Of a stretch of DNA of 64,000 bases, positions 57,777-64,000 are shown piece after piece (positions within the stretch are counted from its first letter, which is position 1; every line of letters begins with the position of its first letter). The stretch is from positions 124,001 to 188,000 of the forward strand of contig NZ_LGIC01000086.1 in assembly GCF_001294535.1 (NCBI RefSeq), read 5' to 3'. The notes under the pieces were generated by a model, which had not been told where the DNA came from, did no database searches, and saw nothing but the letters and a program-made list of their open reading frames with translations. Position numbers and translations under genes: made by a program. Source of the DNA: Cypionkella psychrotolerans. Lineage in GTDB: Bacteria > Pseudomonadota > Alphaproteobacteria > Rhodobacterales > Rhodobacteraceae.

Positions 57777-58852
57777 TGCGAAGCCCTCCGCAGCCATTGA
57801 TCCAAAGCAACGGCGATGATCACAAGGCAACCCGCCGCGAACATCTGCCAGTAGTCGTCCACCCCTGCCAGCGACAGGCCAGTGTTGAACACGCCCACAA
57901 TGAACGCCCCGAGCACCGAGCCGATGATCGAGCCGCGCCCGCCGAACAACGACGTTCCACCAATCACCACAGCGGTAATTGACCCAAGGTTCACCGTGTC
58001 AAATGCGATCGGCGAAACCGACCCCACGCGACCAATCGCGATCCAGGCCGCGAAGCCGCAGATCAGGCCCGCCACGGCATAGACCGAAATCAGCGTGTTG
58101 CTGACCTTGATCCCAGACAACATCGCCGCATCCGGATCATCGCCAATCGCATGAACGTGACGGCCCCAAGATGTCTGGTTCAGCACATACCACAGCACTG
58201 CCGCCAGCAAAATCAAGGTGATACCACCGTAAGAGATCGAGGCCCCGCCCATGTTAAAGCCCTTGCCGAACCACAGTAGCGGCGCGGCTTTAGCCTCAAT
58301 ATCCACGTTACGGATTGATTCAGACTGCGAATACCACAGCTTCAGCGCGTTGAAGATTGATAGCGTGCCCAAAGTGACGATGAACGGCGGTAGTTTGATT
58401 TTGGCCACCAGCACGCCATTGATAAAGCCCATCAGCCCACCAAAGAACAACCCGATCAGGATCGCCAGTCCGACTGGCAAGCCGGTGACCACCGCGAGGT
58501 TGCCCATGATCAGCGAGCAAACCACAAGAATCGCGCCGACCGACAGATCAATTCCCGCCGTCAGGATCACCAGCGTCTGCGCCAATGCGACAAAGCCCGT
58601 GACCGTGACCTGTTTCAACACGGTCGACAAAGCCCCGATGCCCAAGAAGCGCGGCGCGATGATGCCAAAGCAGATCACCGAGATCAGCAGCACAAGCGCC
58701 GGGATCATCGTCGGGTAGTTGCGCAGATATCCGCGCAACACTGGAATGAAAGATTTATCGTCGCGCTCAAAGGCCGCGACCGCCGTATCGGCTTTGGTCA
58801 GCGTCGCCTCAAAGTCGGAAATGGTTTTGGTTGGTGCTGCATCTGTGCTCAT
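57773..58852 (-). CDS. frcC: Fructose-type sugar ABC transporter permease
   Basis: A 359-residue CUT2 permease with about nine or ten membrane segments after a 50-residue cytoplasmic N-terminus. VILTAGIDLSVGAILVVCSLIMGN and the late IGGTSLFGGRGSIIGSVLGAFIVGV are the family signatures. Cotranscribed with frcA (4-base overlap); separated from frcB by a 123-base gap holding a hairpin. Confidence 0.93.
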   Translation of the reverse strand: MSTDAAPTKTISDFEATLTKADTAVAAFERDDKSFIPVLRGYLRNYPTMIPALVLLISVICFGIIAPRFLGIGALSTVLKQVTVTGFVALAQTLVILTAGIDLSVGAILVVCSLIMGNLAVVTGLPVGLAILIGLFFGGLMGFINGVLVAKIKLPPFIVTLGTLSIFNALKLWYSQSESIRNVDIEAKAAPLLWFGKGFNMGGASISYGGITLILLAAVLWYVLNQTSWGRHVHAIGDDPDAAMLSGIKVSNTLISVYAVAGLICGFAAWIAIGRVGSVSPIAFDTVNLGSITAVVIGGTSLFGGRGSIIGSVLGAFIVGVFNTGLSLAGVDDYWQMFAAGCLVIIAVALDQWLRRASQ

Positions 58853-58913
58853 CGCTTCGGCTTCCCCTCCGGTGATGATCCTCGAAACCCATAGCGTCAG
58901 GTTTCGCTTATGA

Positions 58914-58941
58914 AGAAGGGCGACTGTAAAGCCGCCCTTCT
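58914..58941 (-). terminator. Intercistronic hairpin between frcB and frcC
   Basis: A perfect 9-bp stem (agaagggcg/cgcccttct) with a 10-base loop and a T-containing tail on the minus strand. It probably acts as a partial terminator or stabiliser that raises frcB relative to frcCAK. Confidence 0.65.
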
Positions 58942-58975
58942 GTTAATCAAGCCACTTGATCAAGCGGCCTTGGGC

Positions 58976-59989
58976 TTAGCCCCAGCAGAGCTCGGTGCCT
59001 TTGGTGCTGTCGATCGACTCGACACCAGCGGCGGGCTTGTCAGTGACAAGGTTCACCCCGGTGTTGAAGAAGGTCAGCCCCTCGGTTGCCGTCGGCTTGG
59101 TGCCGTCTTTGGAGAAAGCCGCGATGGCTTCCACACCCTTGGCCGCCATCAGCAGCGGGTATTGCTGCGAGGTTGCACCGATGGTGCCGCCTTTGACGCT
59201 TGCGATGCCGGGGCAACCGCCGTCAACCGAAACAATGATCGCTTGGGCTTCTTTGCCTGCGTTTTTCAGAGCTTGGTAAGCGCCTTCAGCGGCAGGCTCG
59301 TTGATGGTGTAGACCACGTTGATATCCGGGTCTTTGGCCAGCAAGGTTTCCATCGCGCGCAGACCGCCTTCTGGGTTCGCGTCCGAGTTTTCATGGCCGA
59401 TGACGCGCGGATCGGTTTCCGAACCCATCACGGCCAGATCCGGCACTTCAATACCGAAGCCTTTCAGGAAACCGGTGTCGCGCTGCACGTCAACCGAGAT
59501 GTTGTCTTTGTTGATGTCCAGCATCGCGATCTTGGCGGTGGCAGCACCGTCGCCCATCGTGGCTTTTGCCCATTGACCGATCAGCAGACCGGCTTGGAAG
59601 TTGTCGGTGGCGAAGGTCATGTCCTGCGCGTCTTTGTCTGCCAAGGGCGTGTCGAGCGCGATCACCAGAATGCCAGCGGCGCGGGCATCTTTCAGGGCCG
59701 GACCAACCGAGTCGTTCGACGGCGTGATCAAGATACCCTTGGCGCCTGCGGCGACACAGTTTTCAATCGCGGTGATCTGCGGGGCAGCGTCGCCGTCTTT
59801 CTCACCAGCATAGGCTTGGAAATCCATGCCCGCATCGGCGGCCGCTTTCTCAGCGCCCTTTTTCATCATCACGAAGAAGGGGTTGGTGTTGTTCTTGGTG
59901 ATCAGGCAAGCCAGATCGGCCGCAGAAGCAGAGCCTGCCATCAGCGCAATAGCAGCAGCACCCAGCAGGGCTTTGGTGGTGAATTTCAT
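58976..59989 (-). CDS. frcB: Fructose-type sugar-binding periplasmic protein
   Basis: A 337-residue CUT2 binding protein. A signal peptide (MKFTTKALLGAAAIALMAGSASAA) precedes two Rossmann-like lobes with CLITKNNTNPFFVMMKKGAEKAAADAG, ILITPSNDSVGPALKDARAAGILVIALDTPL and INEPAAEGAYQALK. The start at 59989 is supported by GGGAGGA. First gene of the frc operon. Sugar specificity is inferred from the operon order and ROK regulator. Confidence 0.9.
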   Translation of the reverse strand: MKFTTKALLGAAAIALMAGSASAADLACLITKNNTNPFFVMMKKGAEKAAADAGMDFQAYAGEKDGDAAPQITAIENCVAAGAKGILITPSNDSVGPALKDARAAGILVIALDTPLADKDAQDMTFATDNFQAGLLIGQWAKATMGDGAATAKIAMLDINKDNISVDVQRDTGFLKGFGIEVPDLAVMGSETDPRVIGHENSDANPEGGLRAMETLLAKDPDINVVYTINEPAAEGAYQALKNAGKEAQAIIVSVDGGCPGIASVKGGTIGATSQQYPLLMAAKGVEAIAAFSKDGTKPTATEGLTFFNTGVNLVTDKPAAGVESIDSTKGTELCWG

Positions 59990-60103
59990 TGGTCGTCCTC
60001 CCAAGGATTTCGGGGTTTATTCCCCTGTCGAAAGCGTTTCGCCACAGCCTCTCCTGCCCGGCGATGGCGTTACATCGCCTGATTCCCCCCTTACGTCAAG
60101 ATA

Positions 60104-60124
60104 AATAAATCAGAGTGATTTATT
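60104..60124. promoter_or_regulatory. Candidate FrcR operator
   Basis: A perfect 9-3-9 inverted repeat, AATAAATCA-GAG-TGATTTATT, inside an A+T-rich patch 115 bases before frcB and 95 before the mutarotase gene. Longer partial symmetry continues to gtcaa at both sides. ROK repressors favour such A+T-rich palindromes. Confidence 0.55.
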
Positions 60125-60219
60125 ATTGACAGTACCGCCGCCAAGCCGCAGTCTGCGATCAAATGCGGGCGAAAATGCCCGTGGAATCGTCGATTTTCCT
60201 CGGGGGGAGGCTGTCATTC

Positions 60220-60645
60220 ATGCTGATCGGAATCTCTCCTTTGCTGGGGCCAGAGTTGCTGCACACGCTACGGGCAATGGGCCATGGCGATGAAATCGCC
60301 TTGGTCGATGGGAATTATCCCGCCGCAGAACACGCCCGCCGCCTGATCCGCGCCGACGGCATCTTGCTGATGCCAATGCTGCGCGCGGTGCTGAAAATCC
60401 TGCCGGTAGAAGCCGCGTTTCGCTCCAGCCTGCACAATGATCCCGCCCAGCGCGGGGTGATCCATCATGGTTTAGATGATCTCTGCCACACCTGCGGTCA
60501 GCACTTCACCCTAACCCCACTCAGCGGCGATCAGCTTTACCCGCGCATCAAAGCGGCTTATGCCATTGTTGCCACGTCTGAATCCGAACTTTTCGCCAAT
60601 GTCATCTTGCGCAAGGCAGCCCTGCCTGCCTCTGCCACAGTATAG
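60220..60645 (+). CDS. RbsD/FucU-family sugar mutarotase
   Basis: A 141-residue protein with the opening MLIGISPLLGPELLHTLRAMGHGDEIALVDGNYPA, which carries the catalytic His and Asp of the RbsD/FucU fold. These enzymes interconvert sugar ring forms after import. It is divergent from frcB and 8 bases before frcR, fitting a role in the same sugar pathway. The start at 60220 matches the family; a GGGGGGAGG lies upstream. Confidence 0.88.
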   Translation: MLIGISPLLGPELLHTLRAMGHGDEIALVDGNYPAAEHARRLIRADGILLMPMLRAVLKILPVEAAFRSSLHNDPAQRGVIHHGLDDLCHTCGQHFTLTPLSGDQLYPRIKAAYAIVATSESELFANVILRKAALPASATV

Positions 60646-60653
60646 GTCCAAAT

Positions 60654-61877
60654 ATGCCCTCGGGCGCTGATATCCTTCCAGATCGACCAAGCGACGACCT
60701 CGGGTTGCGCGGCTCGAACCAATCGGGGATGCGCGACCATAACGAGCGGCTGGTGCTGTCCTTGGTGCGCCAGCAGGGCGGGCTTGCGAAATCCGATATC
60801 GCACGCAAAACCGGGCTTTCGGCGCAGACCGTTTCAGTGATCATGCGGGCCCTAGAGCAAGACGGGCTGCTCTTGCGCGGGGCGCCGGTGCGGGGGCGGA
60901 TCGGCCAACCTTCGGTGCCAATGTTCCTCAACCCCGAGGGCGCGTTCTTTCTGGGGCTGAAGATCGGGCGGCGCTCGGTCGATCTGACGCTGGTGGATTT
61001 CATGGGCCGGGTGCGCGCCACCAAACGGCAGATTTACCGCTACCCTTCGCCCAGCGCCGTGGTGGCCTTTGTCGCCCGCAGCTTGCCCGAGGTGGTCGCC
61101 ACCCTGACAGCACCTGAGCGTGCGCGGGTCAGCGGCATGGGCGTGGCAATGCCGTTTCAACTGTGGTCATGGGTCGAACTGATCGGCGCCCCGAAAGCGG
61201 ATATGGAAGCATGGCGCCACGCTGACATTCAGGCCGAACTCGCCGCCGTGACGCAGTTGCCGGTTTATGTGCAAAATGATGCGACTTCGGCATGTGGTGC
61301 GGAATTGGTGTTCGGCACGGGCGAGCGGCCAAAGGATTTCCTGTATTTCTACTTCGGCTATTTCGTTGGCGGCGGTCTGGTGCTGAACGGCCAGCTGTTC
61401 TTAGGCCGCTCTGGGAATGCCGCAGGCGTCGGGCCGATGCCGGTGCCGGGGCGCGATGGCAAGATGGACCGTTTGATTTCCGCCGCCTCAATGTCAACTC
61501 TCGCCGCCGCGATGGAAGCCGCCGGGGAGCCCTCGGATCATCTGTTTGAACAGCACGAGCATTGGAATGTCTCGCCGCAGATTCTGTCCGATTGGATGGA
61601 CCAAGCCGCCTATGGTCTGGCTTGGGCAGCGCTGACCGCTGCCTCGCTGCTGGAGATCGAGGCGGTGATGATCGACGGCTGGATGCCGACCGAGATTCGC
61701 GCCGAAATCACCCGCCGCACCCATGCAGCCCTCCACGCGCTGGACCTTGACGGCATCGACCCGCCAGTGATCCGCGAAGGCAGCCTCGGCGCACAGGCGC
61801 GTGCCTTGGGGGCCGCCGCGATCCCGCTGTCGCAGCGCTATCTGATCGACCAAAACGCGGCAGGGCGTGAGGGCTAG
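60654..61877 (+). CDS. frcR: ROK-family regulator FrcR-like
   Basis: A 407-residue repressor. The N-terminal winged HTH (RLVLSLVRQQGGLAKSDIARKTGLSAQTVSVIMRALEQDG, about residues 32-71) is followed by a ROK sugar-kinase-like domain (VQNDATSACGAELVFGTG, YFGYFVGGGLVLNGQLFLGRSGNAAGVGPM). The CxCGxxGCxE zinc motif of many ROK proteins is absent. Position beside frcBCAK matches the Sinorhizobium frc locus; it likely senses the sugar and represses frc. Confidence 0.87.
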   Translation: MPSGADILPDRPSDDLGLRGSNQSGMRDHNERLVLSLVRQQGGLAKSDIARKTGLSAQTVSVIMRALEQDGLLLRGAPVRGRIGQPSVPMFLNPEGAFFLGLKIGRRSVDLTLVDFMGRVRATKRQIYRYPSPSAVVAFVARSLPEVVATLTAPERARVSGMGVAMPFQLWSWVELIGAPKADMEAWRHADIQAELAAVTQLPVYVQNDATSACGAELVFGTGERPKDFLYFYFGYFVGGGLVLNGQLFLGRSGNAAGVGPMPVPGRDGKMDRLISAASMSTLAAAMEAAGEPSDHLFEQHEHWNVSPQILSDWMDQAAYGLAWAALTAASLLEIEAVMIDGWMPTEIRAEITRRTHAALHALDLDGIDPPVIREGSLGAQARALGAAAIPLSQRYLIDQNAAGREG

Positions 61878-61934
61878 AGCGTGTTGCGTTCGATCCGCTG
61901 AACCCACGCCATTATCTAAAACTTTTCTAAAATT

Positions 61935-62023
61935 GTCATCCTCTGCGCACAAATATCCCACGGGGGAAGGCCTGATTTGCCACTTTGCAAATCAGGCCGT
62001 GGGGGTGTGAAACCCCCATTGCG
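61935..62023. repeat. Dispersed intergenic repeat, copy 3 (long form)
   Basis: Begins TCATCCTCTGCGCACAAATA, continues TCCCACGGGGG, then a hairpin (ggcctgatttgc with gcaaatcaggcc) and ends GTGGGGGTGTGAAACCCCCAT. The first part is the reverse complement of copies 1 and 2. Confidence 0.8.
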
Positions 62024-62119
62024 CCGCCAATCTGCGGCGATCCGTCGGCAAAGCCTACTGCTTTCATCTTGATCCCTTGGCCAAAGTCCTTATCTTTGAA
62101 CCAGATAGGCGGGCTCAAA

Positions 62120-62204
62120 GGTCATCCTCTCTGCTCAAATATCCCACGGGGGGAAGGTCGGATGTGCCCTGAGCACATCAGGCCGTGGGGGTGTGAACCC
62201 CCAT
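62120..62204. repeat. Dispersed intergenic repeat, copy 4 (long form)
   Basis: Same order as copy 3: GTCATCCTCT, CTCAAATATCCCACGGGG, a hairpin with a different A/T-rich centre (atgtgc...gcacat), then ATCAGGCCGTGGGGGTGTGA and CCCCCAT. The changed hairpin centre keeps pairing, which argues for a selected structure. Confidence 0.8.
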
Positions 62205-62258
62205 CGCCCGCAGTCCAGCAAACCTCGGTTTGCCATCCAGCGCCAGAAGGGCAAACCG

Positions 62259-64000
62259 ATGTCTCTTGCCTTGATTGCCGCCCTGCCCTTCCTCGGAGCC
62301 CTCACCCCAGCCCTCACCCAACGGTTCGGCCGCAGTATCGCCACCCTCACCGTCGCGCTATTCACCGCCGCGGCGCTGGCGCTGATCCTGAACCACCTGC
62401 CCGCGATCATCGTGGGCGATACGGTCACGACCCAGATCAACTGGCTGCCCGCGCTTGGTCTGAACGCCAATTTCCGACTGGATGGCCTTGCCCTGCTGTT
62501 CGCCCTGCTGATCCTCGGCATCGGATTGTTGATCCAGGCCTATGCCTGTTTCTACCTCGACAAAACCGAGCCCTACGCCCGCTTCCTGACCTATCTGATG
62601 CTGTTCCAAGGCGCGATGCTGGGTATTGTTCTGTCCGACAACATCCTGCTTTTGCTGGTGTTCTGGGAACTCACCTCGCTGTCCTCGTTCCTGCTGATCG
62701 GGTTCTGGAGCCACCTGCCGCAAGCCCGCCAAGGTGCCCGCATGGCGCTTGCCACCACAGGCGCAGGCGGGTTAGCAATGATCGCAGGCCTGATGATCTT
62801 GGGGCATATCGTCGGCAGCTATGACCTTTCGACGATCCTAACCCAGAAAACCGCGATCCAAACCAGCCCACTTTACCTGCCCGCGCTGATCCTGATCCTG
62901 CTCGGAGCCTTCACCAAATCCGCGCAATTCCCGTTCCATTTCTGGCTGCCGCATGCGATGGCAGCCCCCACCCCAGTGTCAGCCTACCTCCACTCGGCGA
63001 CCATGGTGAAAGCCGGGCTGTTTCTGCTCGCCCGCCTGTGGCCGGTGCTGTCGGGCACGCCGGAATGGTTTTGGATCGTCACCTCTGCGGGCCTGATCAC
63101 CATGGCCTTTGCCGCCAAAGTGGCGCTGTTCAAGGATGATCTGAAGGCCATCCTCGCCTATTCCACCGTCAGCCATCTCGGCCTGATCACCTTCCTACTT
63201 GGCCTTGGCACCAAAGCCGCCGCAACGGCCGCGATCTTTCACATCCTCTGCCACGCCACCTTCAAAGCCGCTTTGTTCATGCTGGCGGGCATCGTCGATC
63301 ACGCCACCCACACCCGCGACATTCGCGCTTTGGGCGGCCTGCGCCGTGCCATGCCGATCACTTTCGGCCTTGCGACCATCGCGACGCTCTCAATGGCAGG
63401 TATCCCGCCACTGAACGGCTTCCTGTCGAAGGAGATGATGCTGGAGGAAGCCGCTCACACCGCCCCATGGGTCATCCCGGTGCTGGCCACCCTCGCCGCT
63501 CTGCTCTCGGTGGCGTATTCCCTACGCTTTCTCACCTACACCTTCCTCGGTCCCATCCCCGCCTACAGCCACAGCCCGCACGATCCCACCCCAGGCCTCT
63601 GGCTCCCCCCCGCGATTCTTGCTGCCCTTGTCGTAGCCATCGGCGCGGCCCCGATGCCACTTGCCGGATGGCTGGTTGATGCGGCCACCTCTGCCACCAC
63701 GGGCGAGCCGATCCATGCCCATATCGCGCTCTGGCATGGGCTTGAAACCCCAGCTCTCTGGATGTCGCTTGCGGCGATCGGCGGAGCGCTCGTCACCCTC
63801 GGCCTCTACCCCGCCCTACGTCGTGTCTGGGATGCCACCCCCAAGCCGCAAGCCAAAGTGATCTTCGACGCGAGCCTCACCGCCCTGACCCACACCGCCC
63901 ACACCTTCACCGCGAAATTGCACAACGGCAGCCTGTCGCGCGCCTTCGCCGCAGCCGTGCTGACCATCCTCACCCTCGGCCTCTATGCCTACCAATCCGC
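62259..64000 (+). CDS. mrpA: Monovalent cation/H+ antiporter subunit A (5' part)
   Basis: The large Mrp/Mnh/Pha antiporter subunit, related to respiratory NuoL. The frame is open to the window end (580 codons seen; family length about 800-950). At least 14 membrane segments are visible, with the proton-channel blocks LLLLVFWELTSLSSFLLIGFW, GAFTKSAQFPFHFWLPHAMAAPTPVSAYLHSATMVKAG and LKAILAYSTVSHLG. The start at 62259 has GAAGGG upstream. Function: Na+(K+)/H+ exchange with the other Mrp subunits, which should follow outside the window. Confidence 0.92.
   Translation, partial: MSLALIAALPFLGALTPALTQRFGRSIATLTVALFTAAALALILNHLPAIIVGDTVTTQINWLPALGLNANFRLDGLALLFALLILGIGLLIQAYACFYLDKTEPYARFLTYLMLFQGAMLGIVLSDNILLLLVFWELTSLSSFLLIGFWSHLPQARQGARMALATTGAGGLAMIAGLMILGHIVGSYDLSTILTQKTAIQTSPLYLPALILILLGAFTKSAQFPFHFWLPHAMAAPTPVSAYLHSATMVKAGLFLLARLWPVLSGTPEWFWIVTSAGLITMAFAAKVALFKDDLKAILAYSTVSHLGLITFLLGLGTKAAATAAIFHILCHATFKAALFMLAGIVDHATHTRDIRALGGLRRAMPITFGLATIATLSMAGIPPLNGFLSKEMMLEEAAHTAPWVIPVLATLAALLSVAYSLRFLTYTFLGPIPAYSHSPHDPTPGLWLPPAILAALVVAIGAAPMPLAGWLVDAATSATTGEPIHAHIALWHGLETPALWMSLAAIGGALVTLGLYPALRRVWDATPKPQAKVIFDASLTALTHTAHTFTAKLHNGSLSRAFAAAVLTILTLGLYAYQS

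Larger units (their letters stand above)
61878..62258. other. Intergenic region with two large repeats
   Basis: A 381-base gap between frcR and mrpA, filled mainly by two related repeat copies (about 61935-62023 and 62120-62204) separated by about 95 bases of ordinary sequence. No gene seen. Confidence 0.6.

Overview
The window reads as chromosomal DNA of an alphaproteobacterium of the family Rhodobacteraceae (Rhodobacter/Gemmobacter/Tabrizicola-like). The grounds are high G+C coding sequence, the rpsT-dnaA-dnaN-recF-gyrB core replication block, a NepR/EcfG/PhyR general stress response locus, a frcRBCAK-type fructose ABC operon, and dispersed intergenic repeats built around AAATATCC-C-rich blocks. 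This is family-level inference from gene content; no search was run. I see no prophage, insertion sequence or CRISPR array.

Layout. 1-6.6 kb: 3' part of a class A penicillin-binding protein, a VOC-fold protein, an mlaA-mlaC pair for outer-membrane lipid asymmetry, and a type I secretion ATPase/adaptor pair with no substrate gene beside it. 6.8-16.2 kb: small housekeeping genes (RidA, GDPD, N-acyltransferase, pterin dehydratase, peroxiredoxin, ferredoxin-reductase-like flavoprotein, rsmD, HAD phosphatase, map, CinA N-domain protein, GNAT, OmpA-domain protein). 16.2-24 kb: a LysR regulator, then a general stress response island. The island has two HisKA_2-type sensor proteins, small envelope stress genes, and nepR-ecfG-sensor divergent from phyR across a perfectly palindromic sigma-EcfG promoter. 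24-33 kb: FkbM methyltransferase, rpsT, dnaA, dnaN, recF, a LysE exporter and gyrB. 33-44.4 kb: a potassium-channel-like protein, tRNA-Arg(CCT), two LacI-type regulators, an A+T-rich patch with an orphan membrane protein, a glutathione peroxidase-like protein, fadH, a GH3 beta-glucosidase, two uncharacterised genes and a lipoprotein. 44.5-50.7 kb: the urease cluster ureDAJBC-x-EFG, where x is an unknown exported protein. 50.7-56.3 kb: a class III aminotransferase/P5CR-like pair, a small CoiA-like zinc-binding protein of foreign composition, adenine deaminase and an EamA transporter. 56.4-61.9 kb: frcK-frcA-frcC-frcB on the minus strand, divergent from a RbsD/FucU mutarotase gene and frcR. 61.9-64 kb: two large intergenic repeats and the start of mrpA, cut by the window end.

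How the parts work together. PhyR, when phosphorylated, sequesters NepR and frees EcfG, which would fire the two overlapping promoters at 23.1 kb and the two upstream promoters near 18.9 kb. This would drive the regulators and the nearby small membrane and coiled-coil proteins together. Urease subunits and accessory proteins are translationally coupled in one run. The frc genes couple fructose uptake to a kinase and a ROK regulator, with a candidate operator between the divergent units. The clearest unusual features are the palindromic bidirectional EcfG promoter, a stress-locus sensor that lacks key ATP-binding residues, matching palindromes bracketing fadH, and several families of dispersed intergenic repeats.
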